A DNA stretch of 64,000 nucleotides from positions 10,999,337 to 11,063,336 of the forward strand of contig OX393570.1 of NCBI GenBank assembly GCA_947652115.1, in the 5' to 3' direction. Source of the DNA: Blastomussa wellsi (taxonomy: Eukaryota > Cnidaria > Anthozoa > Scleractinia > Plerogyridae). How positions within the stretch are numbered: the first letter of the stretch is position 1; every line of letters starts with the position of its first letter. Positions 10,451-20,653 of the stretch are shown piece after piece. A program made the position numbers and the translations under genes. Below the pieces are notes generated by a model. The model was not told the DNA's origin and searched no databases. It worked only from the letters and a program-made list of their open reading frames with translations.

Positions 10451-10541
10451 AACAGCAGGATACTGGAACACGATTAGCGACGCCGATTCGCAGACGTCAC
10501 TTTTCCGCTTTAGAAAATAGGAGATGGCTGCACGCAGGCTA
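10451..10541 (-). repeat. Terminal inverted repeat, right
   Basis: Inverted partner of 1887-1978, followed directly by GGTATCAAG. Similarity stops inside at the CTGCTGTT core, so the inverted repeats are under 100 bp. Confidence 0.8.
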
Positions 10542-10551
10542 GGTATCAAGT

Positions 10552-12774
10552 ATTGTTATTCAAATATGGCCAGCATTTATGCGAAGGGTCTTTACCTCGA
10601 TATTTCTTCCTTAAGTTCCAATACGAATATTCAATCTTTCTACGTAATTTAAAAGAAAAAAAGGTTGAATTTTGGAGAAAAGTAATGAACTTCCGTGAAC
10701 TCACAAATCCGGCCTCGAGTTGGCCGCCATTTATGCGTGAAACAAGAAAAACGACATTGTTACTGAGGGTCGGATAGTGGTGAATAGGACAATCACATGA
10801 CTTTTGGAGGGCGTATAGTTTATTTGTGGTCCGAGTAGCATCATTTGCACCCGAGCGGAGCGAGGGAAAGTGATGTAATTATCATTATTATCAATACACA
10901 AGGCCACATTTGACCAAATTTGTAACGTTTTTAAGAATACAAGAACTACTTCGCATTGAAAATATTTTGAGCTTAACTTATTGTCTTAAACATGTACAGG
11001 TGCAGTTTCGGATAGTTACAACGTCTCTGAAAATTATCACCAACGAGTTAAGAGCGAATTTTTTTTCCTGACCGAGTGGGAAGTGGCACATGACGGATAT
11101 AATCGCTATCTTCATATTTCTTCCATAGATACCTTATGGTAAGCTAATAAACGTGGTAAATTTTAATTTTGTAGAAAATTCGAAAAAGCTGTAACAGATG
11201 CCCACCGCCATAAAATGGCCGAAACGAGGGCGACGAGTACACAAAAGAAAGAAAGCCTTTCCCAAATATGAATAATTGTTTACGAGGCATTAACAAATGA
11301 TTTGAGTCTAATCACAGGTTTGTCAGCTTAACTTTGACTTCCCGGCTAGTGTTTGAAAATCGCCAATATTTCATCGTTTACAAATCCCATTTTGAAGCTG
11401 TTTTTCAAGAAACACTTTTCCTATGCGGTATAACTCAGAATCATTTGAGATAAAGGTTGTGATGAGTAGAAATGATGCCCTTTTGGGCGATATAAAAATT
11501 AGTCTGGGGCTTTTACGTAGTGCAGAGAAATAGCCAGTTCTATGTCTACGAAATCGCAACACAGTCTTGTCAACAACAGCAAATAATCGATCTTATTGCT
11601 TAGAACTACAAAAGGCCAGATATTCAATATATTAAGCTTACCTTTCAAAACTAGCGGTTGTTATTGTGCTTTCCTCTCCTTTTGTTCCAAAAAGCCATCT
11701 TCACTTGGAGAGTGTTTAGGAACTGAAGTCACACAAGGAGTAGCTTTTCACGAACACTCTCGTATGATTGTATATTGTATCTCTTAACGGTTTCAACCAT
11801 ATTTGAGCTTCTATACAACAAGATGCCTGATAATTTGATGAACTGATGCACTTTATCGAAGTTTCGAACAACAAATTGAATTGAATTGAATTGTTTATTT
11901 CTTTATTGGTTGATTGAATTATTGCTTTATTTACCTCATAATACTTAGAGTAATTTCTATTGGCAAAGTGGTCACCGTCCGATTTGCGACCAACATGTCA
12001 AATGCAGATCTCTCGGACTGAGTAGACAAAAACGCACATGCGTGTTTAAACTTTCAAGGGTATCAAGTCGCTTTGAAATCTTTATGTAGTGCACCGACAC
12101 TGGGACAGTGCCTACGACAGTGTCATGGTGTCCAAGATAGGGTGCTATTCCAATTCGATTTAATATCAGGATTGAAGATAAAAAGCCCTTATGTAGCAGT
12201 GCCTCAATGGTATCTCCATCTTGGTATTTGATATAAACGTTACAATAATAAATTCCTAAGAAATACAGCTGACAACAATAAAGTCATCATTTGTTACGCA
12301 AAAAAAAATTTTGGGGAGCGGGAACAAAATGTAATGGTACAGATACAAAAGGACCCTACATAACATTGAAATGCCGCAGTATTGTATTCATTTGAAACAT
12401 TCTAGTTGGGAGAATTGTGTACCAGGCTTTCTGAACATTACTGTATCTAAAGTAAGGAAAAACAAATTCTTTGATGTGCTACAAGGACCTTTCCCACTAC
12501 TCGACCTCGCTGGCGCTGTGAATCACATCTCAGACTATTTCACAAGAGCACAAAAGCGCATAATTAGGTAGGTAGGTAAACTTTATTTATCCACATATCG
12601 CAGATGATCTGAACCTCGTTAAGTGCAATTATGAGATTATCATTGTTACATCATGTATTTGTTATAGCTTGCCCCAGCATGCATTGTGGGGTGTGTAATA
12701 AACGTGGCGGCCGTTACACGTTTCAGAAGCGCTTAATTGCAGGAATGGCTCCGGGCTGGGAATGCACTGGGAAC
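10552..12774. other. Intergenic, no gene recognised
   Basis: No supported gene. A TAGGTAGGTAGGTAAACTTTATTTATCCAC stretch near 12567-12596 resembles the reversed 3' tail of a CR1/L2-type LINE but has no coding sequence beside it. Confidence 0.5.
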
Positions 12775-12960
12775 GAGTTTGGTTAGCCAAATTAGACTAC
12801 AAAATCAGCCTGGTTAGCCTATTATAAAATTGCGGTTAGCCTACTAAGCAATCCGGTTGGCCTACTGAGCACTGCGGTTAGCCTATTCAGCAATCCGGTT
12901 AGCCTACTTTTGCATTCCGGTTAGCTTACTAAGCACTGCGGTTATGCGGTTAGCTCTCAA
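12775..12960 (+). repeat. Degenerate tandem repeat (GGTTAGCCTAC units)
   Basis: About seven units of roughly 24-26 bp contain variants of GGTTAGCCTACTAAGCAATCC. Alternate units carry CACTGCGG and CAATCCGG. There is no coding potential. Confidence 0.7.
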
Positions 12961-13010
12961 GAATGGTAAGGGTAACACGATAAAATCTTAAAATTTTCGG
13001 TGTTCAGCAG

Positions 13011-13083
13011 CCGGGCCTCGGTAGTGTAGTGGTTAGTAGGAATAGCTCGTGCTCTGGGTGACTCGGGATCGATTCCACCTCTG
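13011..13083 (+). repeat. tRNA-like sequence, probable SINE head or tRNA pseudogene
   Basis: It contains an A-box-like stretch (TAGTGTAGTGGTTAG) and, about 35 bp later, a B-box-like GGGATCGATTCCA, the internal promoter pattern of tRNA genes. The acceptor arms do not pair well and no A-rich tail follows at once. A tRNA-derived SINE fragment is more likely than a working tRNA. Confidence 0.4.
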
Positions 13084-13858
13084 TGCTTTTATAATTGACT
13101 TTGTTTTTTCCCTTTATTAGACGAAAAAATCAAAGTCTAAAAAAATCTAAGTGTCCCGGAGCCATTCCTGCATTTAACGCCATGTACACGTTTCGTTGTG
13201 CTTTTGTTGTTCAACAACATGGTATCAGGAGTGGTTTAACACTCTTCCCGGAACTCAGAAATCAAGATAAAACTAATGATGCCCTCCTCGGCAGGACAGG
13301 GAGTCGCCGCGGTCATGATCCCGAGTTTTTCGACCACGGGAGATCCACGAAGAAATTGTAAAAAGTTAATTCAGATGTTCAAAGAGTGGTGCGAGCTCAA
13401 TGGATGGTACGACAGCGAGCCTCCAGCCGAAGATGCCTCCAAACTAAAAACTATACTGAATTTCCAATGCTTGAAGATACTGTTTAAATACATCCAAGAT
13501 AATGCTATAAATACATTTGATGAATCAGGATCTAAAAATTCGACAAAATCCGTCTCTATTTATAGACAGCATTTCTGTGGTCGGCGTATGATAAAATTAG
13601 CCGGCGATGGTTGCATTTTCCAACAAATGCAATCACGTAAACAAAAATTGAAACATCAGATCATTTTATAATAACTGCAGCCTGGCCACTACAAATTATA
13701 GTCTTTGGTTTAGCAAGCGATTCAAATATTCCTTCATTTGAATTTATAAAATATTAGGAATTTGGTTTCATTTAACGACAGGCAACGGCTAGTCACATAC
13801 ATGAATCGCCACAAACTTGTATCTAATTTGTTTTAGTCTATGGAAAACAGATTTTTAA
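13084..13858. other. Intergenic, no gene recognised
   Basis: A frame of about 130 codons at 13276-13671 has no recognisable domain and a composition like its surroundings, so I do not call it. Confidence 0.5.
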
Positions 13859-14627
13859 ACGTTGGGTATTATAACCATGGTTATTTTGCCCATAATTTGG
13901 GTATTATAACCATGGTTATTTTGCCCATAATTTGGGTATTATAACCATGGTTATTTTGGCCATAATTTAAGTATTATAACCATGGTTATTTGGCCATAAT
14001 TTGGGTATTATAACCATGGTTATTTTAGCCATAATTTGGGTATTATAACCGTGGTTATTTTGGCCATAATTTGGGTATTATAACCATGGTTATTCTGGCC
14101 ATATTTTGGGTATTATAACCATGGTTATTTTAGCCATAATTTGGGTATTATAACCGTGGTTATTTTGGCCATAATTTGGGTATTATAACCATGGTTATTT
14201 TGGTCATAATTTGGGTATTATAACAATGGTTATTTTGGCCATAATTTGGGTATTATAACCATGGTTATTTTGCCCATAATTTGGGTATTATAACCATGGT
14301 TATTTTGCCCATAATTTGGGTATTATAACCATGGTTATTTTAGCCATAATTTGGGTATTATAACCGTGGTTATTTTGGCCATAATTTGGGTATTATAACC
14401 ATGGTTATTTTGGCCATAATTTGGGTATTATAACCATGGTTATTTGGCCATAATTTGGGTATTATAACCATGGTTTTTTTGGCCATAATTTGGGTATTAT
14501 AACCATGGTTTTTTTGGCCATAATTTGGGTATTATAACCGTGGTTATTTTGGCCATAATTTGGGTATTATAACCATGGTTATTTGGCCATAATTTGGGTA
14601 TTATAACCATGGTTTTTTTGGCCATAA
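13859..14627 (+). repeat. Minisatellite, about 35-bp unit, about 22 copies
   Basis: The unit is TTTGGGTATTATAACCATGG followed by TTATTTTGGCCATAA, repeated with few changes. Each unit holds the 14-bp perfect palindrome ATAACCATGGTTAT. Some units have CCGTGG in place of CCATGG and some lack one T. No spacers vary as in a CRISPR array. Confidence 0.9.
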
Positions 14628-15411
14628 CCAGACATCTGGAACACGCTGTATTATAGAAATATTCTTCAGGATATGATTCAATACTGATCTGTATGAACTA
14701 AAACGTAAGGTTTACAAATTGACATGGCAATAAGCAACGATGTAAAAGATGTATTAGATCATTGGTTCAATACGAGTGTTTCAAAGACCACTGTTTTCCA
14801 TTAGCTTGATTGTTTATGTTACTCAGTCACTTCATCTTGTAGTTACTGAAATTCAAATATTTAGATGCGATTATTCAAAATGGATCTCAGGTTAACCATA
14901 GTGAGCACTGTTTGACATCTGTCGTCATGCCTGACAGTGTTACAATTTTGGGAACTAAGATAAAGGTAGACGTTAATGCGCTAAGTCACGGCACATTATG
15001 TAATTTACCTGAAAGATACGAAGCCCGAGTAAATACTCTTTGAGCATCTAGTCGTAAGATAGTTTTGTACCGGTATGCAGGTTAAGTAATTATGCTAAGA
15101 AGTTAATATTTAAGGAGTTTGTCCGTTACGAGTTGTCACTTCGACGGCATATCCGCTTTTGATGAGTTTATTTTGGAAATTTTCTTAGTTAATTTCCGTG
15201 TTTTTGTTTACTACGTTTATTGCGTTAGTAACTTTCCGAGGGCAATTTATGTCTGATCAATAAACGAGATGCCCCCTCCTATATGACTGATGTTTTTCTT
15301 ACTTTTACTAAGTTAGAAATTATTTTGTTTTCGTTTCACTGCAGAGTGATTAGACAACAAATGATTCTCAAAAGCAATCATAATGCAAAAAAGTTGGATC
15401 ACTAAGATGAT

Positions 15412-15449
<38 letters not shown>

Positions 15450-16743
15450 ATTTCAAGTTCTATTTTCCTAATTAACTGTAGTCAAGTGAGACACGTGAAT
15501 TTTTTTTAAAATTTACTTTTAATGGGAACGTTTTTGATTTTACTTATATTATTTGTTGTAACCGTAACGCTATGAAAATAATTTTTTAGTGTTTCTCTGT
15601 ATCTGTTGTGAGAAATAATTTTTAAATATTTTATTCTTTGAAGAATGTATATCAAATGTGAAGCCTTATGATCAATTTTTCTATATGTACTTTCTTGTAC
15701 TTGTAACAGGAGATACTATTGTATTACTGAATAAACCGCACGGCAAAACCACTGAATCTCTAGATATCTGAAAATCCAATATCACAGACAGGCTTTGAGT
15801 CAATATAAACCAGTTTTTTTCCTTCTCTCAATCACTGAATATGCTTTTAGATTGTGGTGCGAGTCTTTCGCGCCCTGTTTGATTTGTGTCTGACAAATCG
15901 GAGTGTGACCGTGTCTTACAGTCAAATAGTAGATGAACAAATATAGAAAATTCGTGCCAGTCAATTCTTCAAAAACCTCGCTAAGCGAAGCTTGTTTCCA
16001 CAACTTTGATTTCAAAGTAAATAAACTTCGATGCGATTGCCCACTTAGCTATAAATCGATCTATAAAGCTACAACCTTACCTTCAGCACTGGCAAAACCT
16101 CGTAGCGAACACTCCGTTCCCAGCATCCTTCGCTCTTTTATATGAATCCTTTCGACCCCCAGCGTAGTTTTTTTAGTCCTTTGCGCGCTTTTGGGCAATC
16201 CTTTGCGAACTTTTTCCTCAAAAATCGAGATTTTTTCTGCATCACACCGAAATCCGATACTCTATACGCGGGGACTTCAATAGTGGCCTCCTCGGGTTTT
16301 GGCCGTCTGGGCCAAAACCCTGCGGGGGCAACTATCTTTTCATGCAAACTTTACTTGGAAATCTACGGGAAAAAGCTTCAACAAATAGTAGTCGCGACAA
16401 AATTTCGGCAAAAACATTTAAGACATTGACAACTAAAACGCCGGTGTGTAGAATACTTGCATCGGACACAGGGAACCCAGACGATACTTTGGGTTTTATT
16501 ATGATTTAATAAAAATGTTCTTACTTACCTGCGTTCCTGTGTCTTTTTGAGTCATTTAGGAAGGGATTTTGATCAGAGCGAAGTCGGTTTATGTTGCGTG
16601 TCTGTCACCTCGTAAACACAATGCACCGATTACGTCTAAAGTTCACATTATCATCATTTTAAACCTATTACATGTAACCTCGGGGGTCAATAGTAATTAA
16701 AATACTCGCAAGAAATTTATTGCATAATTAAAAACTGGCATAC
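14628..16743. other. Intergenic or intronic, no gene recognised
   Basis: About 2.1 kb without a supported gene. If the Ig exon at 16744-17106 belongs to a minus-strand gene, this could be its downstream intron or later exons, but I could not identify another exon. Confidence 0.4.
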
Positions 16744-17106
16744 CTGTTACAATAAGCTTGACACTGCTTTCTTGACTTTGAAGACCTGACAATGGTTCTG
16801 CTCTCAGATTGCACAAGAATAATGTATTATCTTCATCTGTGATATTTTCAATTACAAGAGAAGCTCTTCCTTCTATGCCTATTCGTCCATTGTAAGCTGA
16901 TGGCATATCAGGCTTCAGTACCCGGTCACCATTCTTTGTCTCTATTATCAAGGTTTTGTACTGATTATTGAAGTATACTTTCCACTGGATAGCTTTGAGC
17001 TCCGCCTGCCTATCAGTAACACTGTAGTCCCACACAAGGGTGGCATTGTTTCCCTTCTTTGCGTAACTTGGATTGTTTGGTTCTTTAATGAAACTGATTG
17101 CTCCCT
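16744..17106 (-). CDS. Immunoglobulin V-like domain exon of a host cell-surface gene
   Basis: A minus-strand exon of 363 bp has good splice sites: a T-rich tract then AG before GGGAGCAATC, and CAG|GTATGC at the other end. Both boundaries are phase 1, as is usual for exons that encode one Ig domain. The translation has Ig strand features: GNNATLVWDYS near the start, IQWKVYF in the middle, GRASLVIENITDEDNTLFLC near the end, then VKLIVTG. The usual first cysteine is replaced in the ATLVW stretch, while the second (LFLC) is kept, so the standard disulphide cannot form. It probably comes from a membrane receptor or adhesion protein; resemblance to cnidarian V-set-like receptor domains is inference. 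No other exon was found. Confidence 0.65.
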
Positions 17107-18078
17107 CTTTATAAAATAAACAAAAAATGTTAAGAAATACCCAACAATTCACCTGTTTTCAAGAAGAAGCTTTTTTATAATAAGTCGTGAGTGAGAGGTC
17201 AAACACACATGTCGTCTTTACAATATTTCTTACAGTAGGCTCTGACGTCAGCATTCAAAGGGCGCCACTGGCTGTCGCTATCAGTGTCTGCCCCCTGGCT
17301 GACCCTCCCAGGACAGACCAGACTACAACACCGATAAAATAAGTCTGGACCCGTAACATTAAAGATTTAGGGGATAGGACCCACGGTTTATCGTCCTTAT
17401 CTAAGAAGACTAGAGCATCTAAACATTTGCAGCACCTTTTCCTCAGTTATTTTAACACCCTGAGTGTTGGTCCGATCTTAGGTGCAATTTGCTGTAACGA
17501 CCACCTATACCTGTGCAGGATAGAAAAATTCGAATTTCTCAAATTTTGTCAGGATGAAGGGTTTTATTAACTTCTTTCAAAAATGCAACTTTAAAGTTCT
17601 TTCGATTTTTATATTTTTTGTCGAGACGGTTTTTCGTATTTGGCCGCTCGGAGGGCCAAACTAGACACTGAAATTCCACTTTTAGCAAAACAAATCAATA
17701 CCCGTAACATAAAAAGCTTATACATAGTATTAAAATATCGTCTTTCAGCAGTTATTAAGCGGTGTCAGATCCAAACAAAATTGTAACCTGAATTTTTATC
17801 AAATTTTCAAAATGACATACTTTGATCATATTGCGTAGCGTCAAAATTTTGGGCAAATTCGTGAACCAAACATTCCATCTGTTACATGGATTTACCTGAC
17901 AAAACTATTTTTATGATAAAAAGTATCACTTCATCTAGGTTTTTATGGAAAATCAAGCTTGGGTAAATAAAACGGGCAAAATTGAGAGCGACTTGTAAAC
18001 AAGGTACTTCAACCAATCAGTGGAATTTTGACCTTTCTTGCTGCGATTATTATCATCAACACTGAAGAAGAAAAGTTC
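17107..18078. other. Intergenic or intronic, no gene recognised
   Basis: It contains AT-rich sequence upstream of the Ig exon (in its sense), and the left flank of the BEL element. Nothing else could be supported. Confidence 0.5.
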
Positions 18079-18363
18079 TGTTAAAGATTTATAGCAGCGT
18101 TACTTGTAGTGCGTGACAGAAGGGAAATTCATATCGTGACAAGGACCGTGACAGTAATCGATAACCAATTACATCAATGTAACTAAGTTTAAGTGACAAG
18201 TTGATCACGTGAATATAGTATACTTTTACAATAAGAAGTGATATGTAATTCAGAGTAGAGAGAGAACGTGATCGGTGACGGATGTGACTTACTTGTGAGC
18301 TTTCTGGTGAATAAAAGATTATTGAGACGTGACTAGTGTTGGGTGAACTGGTGATTTCCAACA
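18079..18363 (+). repeat. BEL 5' LTR
   Basis: It starts TGTTAAAG and ends TTTCCAACA. It is the same as 23808-24092 except G/A in GACAGTAATC and A/C in ATGTAATTC. AATAAAAGATT near the end may be the polyadenylation signal. Confidence 0.93.
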
Positions 18364-18368
18364 CTAAG

Positions 18369-18386
18369 TGGCACCTCCGACGGGAC
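18369..18386 (+). promoter_or_regulatory. Candidate primer-binding site
   Basis: TGGCACCTCCGACGGGAC begins five bases after the LTR. TGG at its start would pair with a tRNA 3' CCA. I cannot name the tRNA. Confidence 0.5.
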
Positions 18387-18402
18387 TAACGAGACCAAGA
18401 CA

Positions 18403-19530
18403 ATGGATACACTTCTTAAAGAGATTGCTACGAAACTTCAACTTCTGGAATTCAAGCGAAACAAGGCTAAAGAAATCGTGGAGAAGGGAAACACTGGGGC
18501 TATTGAGAGGCATCGCGATGCACTGGTGGCACTGGCTAAGGAGGTGGATGTGGTCAAGGGGAAGATCGAAGAAAAGAAACTGGAGGGCGGTGAGTCGATG
18601 GACGAGGTATGTACTTGGAGTAATGAAATAGACACGAAAATTGAGGGCGTAGACGCGGAGATTGAATATCTGGGAAAACACTTGAGTGAAACGAGACAGC
18701 AATTACAATTGGCCGAGAAAGAGGGTGAAGAGGCTTTAGTAGAAAAAGAAAGAGAAAAACAACTCAAATTTGAAAAGGGAAAGTTGGAAATTAAGCTAAA
18801 ATACGAGGAGAAGTCCGCAGAACTGAGAAAAGAGAAACAAGGGGAGTCGAGTGGTTCGCACGCAAAGCTGCCAAAACTATCAATCACAAAGTACGATGGG
18901 ACTTATGAACAATGGCTGCCTTTTTGGAACAAATTCTGTGCAGAAATCGAATCAACGAATTTAGCGCCAGTTACAAAATTTGCTTACTTGAAGGAGCTTC
19001 TCCAACCGCCAGTAAGAGCAGATATTGATGGGCTTCCGTTCAGTACAGAGGGTTACGAAAGGGCCAAAAACATCCTTAAGTCAGAGTATGGGAAAACCTC
19101 GGAAATTGTTAACGCTTACGTTAACAACATCATGGGGCTACCAACCATCATGGGAGAAAGTCCAAGGGAGGTAGAGGAGTTTTATAAGCGACTTTTGTAC
19201 AACGTGCAAAGTTTAGAAACGCTTGGCAAATTGCGTGATGTTGCAGGAAATGTTCGAACTGTGCTAGACAAACTGAAAGGGATTAAGTCTGATTTAGTGA
19301 GGGGCCATGAAGGGTGGCAGGAGTGGGATTTTAGGCAGCTACTGCAAGCGATTAAGCGTTGGAAGGACATCAATCCAGTAGTTGAAGCGAGTGAGAAGGA
19401 GAGCCAACCTAGAGAACCAAAATACACTCCCAAAGAAAAGAATGATAAGAATGACGGCTATTCGCGCCGGAGATCCTATCAAACCCGACAGGAAGTTGGA
19501 AAACAGACGCATGGGGTGTGTCTACTGTGA
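18403..19530 (+). CDS. BEL gag (capsid region)
   Basis: This is the retrotransposon structural protein. It starts at the first ATG after the primer site (MDTLLKEIATKLQLLEF). Residues 1-150 are highly charged and coiled-coil-like. Then comes the BEL gag core (KLSITKYDGTYEQWLPFWNK near residue 165 and LLYNVQSLETLGKL near 265), the DUF1759-type region. The frame ends in the linker before the zinc knuckles, because the downstream part lies in the +1 frame from about 19450. The sense frame could be restored by a single base, so either this copy has an indel or recoding is used; BEL elements usually have one long frame. Confidence 0.85.
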   Translation: MDTLLKEIATKLQLLEFKRNKAKEIVEKGNTGAIERHRDALVALAKEVDVVKGKIEEKKLEGGESMDEVCTWSNEIDTKIEGVDAEIEYLGKHLSETRQQLQLAEKEGEEALVEKEREKQLKFEKGKLEIKLKYEEKSAELRKEKQGESSGSHAKLPKLSITKYDGTYEQWLPFWNKFCAEIESTNLAPVTKFAYLKELLQPPVRADIDGLPFSTEGYERAKNILKSEYGKTSEIVNAYVNNIMGLPTIMGESPREVEEFYKRLLYNVQSLETLGKLRDVAGNVRTVLDKLKGIKSDLVRGHEGWQEWDFRQLLQAIKRWKDINPVVEASEKESQPREPKYTPKEKNDKNDGYSRRRSYQTRQEVGKQTHGVCLL

Positions 19531-20653
19531 TAAGACGGGCCACTTCTCTACCAATTGTCCCAAAGTTACCGCAGTTGGAGACCGCAAAAGGATCCTGAGC
19601 CAAAAACAATTATGTTTTAATTGCACCGGTGATAGACACAGAGCTGAAAGCTGTAGAAGCCGCGGTTGTCACAATTGTCAACGCAAACACCACACGTCGA
19701 TTTGCGACCAGACAAACAACTCCAGTGTCGGAAGATTTTTGACAGCACAAGACAAGGGAACATGCAAGGTAATTTATCTTGTTGTTGTGGTCAAGGTTAA
19801 TGGAGTCAAATGCCATGCACTCCTTGACACTGGAGCGGGCAGTTCATATGCTTCCTCTGCCATTCTGGACCATCTCGGGGTCAGACCACTTCGCGAAGAG
19901 TTCAAACGCATAGAAATGATGCTGGGATCAGTCAACAAGGCCATCGGTGTTTATGGAGTGACGATTAACAGCCTTGACGGAAATTTCCGGTTGGAAACTG
20001 AAGTCACGAAAGTGGATCGTGGGTCTTTGTTATCACTTGAAAACCCAAAATACGCTGAAGTTATCCAAAAGTACCCCCACCTTACAGGCATACAGATGAC
20101 AGATCGAGATGACAAGCCCGAACTTCCAGTTCACATCATACTGGGCGTGAGCGACTATGCAAAAATACGAACAGAGACCAGACCAAAGATAGGAAGTCCT
20201 GGAGAGCCTGTGGCGGAGTTAACGAAATTAGGATGGACAATTATGTCGCCTGGGAAAGAAGTGGACATTTCTAGTATGCTTCTAACTCAAACAGCAGCAG
20301 CAGACTACGAACAGCTTTGCAAACTAGACGTGCTGGGAATACAAGACACAGCAATCGGCGATCAAGCAGATGTGTACGAAGAATTCAAGGAGCAATTGAC
20401 TCGAAGTGCGGAGGGCTGGTACGAGACAGGGTTGCCCTGGAAGGGAAACCACCCACCTCTGCCCAACCACAAGGCGGGAAGCTTGAAACGACTGGAAAAT
20501 ACCGTTCGAAAACTGGAGAATCAGGGTCTTTTAGAGCAGTATGATGCTATCATCAAAGAGCAACTTGTTGAGGGGATCGTAGAGCCAGCCGAAGAGCAAG
20601 TGGTGGGACGAGAGTTTTACATACCGCACAAACCCGTGATCAGAGGATGCTGA
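19440..20653 (+). pseudogene. BEL zinc knuckles, protease and RT N-terminus (frame 2)
   Basis: This continues gag-pol in the next frame. It has a CCHC knuckle (CVYCDKTGHFSTNC) and a second cysteine-rich motif (CFNCTGDRHRAESC, then CHNCQRKHHTSIC). The aspartic protease follows with HALLDTGAGSSYAS, the DTG active site. Then comes the conserved region before RT, ending at the palm-side motif GREFYIPHKPVIR. The frame stops at 20651, where the RT sequence carries on in the third frame. Confidence 0.85.

Larger units (their letters stand above)
1887..10541. mobile_element. Composite transposon enclosing a gutted Polinton
   Basis: The unit has inverted ends (TAGCCTGCGTG at 1887, CACGCAGGCTA ending at 10541) and an identical 9-bp direct repeat GGTATCAAG immediately outside each end (1878-1886 and 10542-10550). 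That is the signature of one transposition of the whole 8.66 kb. The interior is Polinton-derived: polymerase B on plus at the left, integrase, small virion-type proteins and an ATPase remnant on minus. No capsid or protease genes remain. Polinton integrases normally give about 6-bp duplications and the family has longer inverted repeats, so the 9-bp duplication suggests mobilisation by another transposase, perhaps Mutator- or Merlin-like. This is inference from duplication length. All large genes carry stops or frameshifts, so the copy is dead. Confidence 0.7.

Noticed and set aside
12567..12610. LINE 3' end
   Set aside because: Only the short TAGG/TTTATT tail-like string is present, without adjacent coding sequence, so it is mentioned but not called.
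13011..13083. Functional tRNA gene
   Set aside because: Promoter boxes are visible but the acceptor and anticodon stems do not form convincingly.
13859..14627. CRISPR-like array
   Set aside because: Units are head-to-tail without variable spacers and the genome is eukaryotic; it is a minisatellite.
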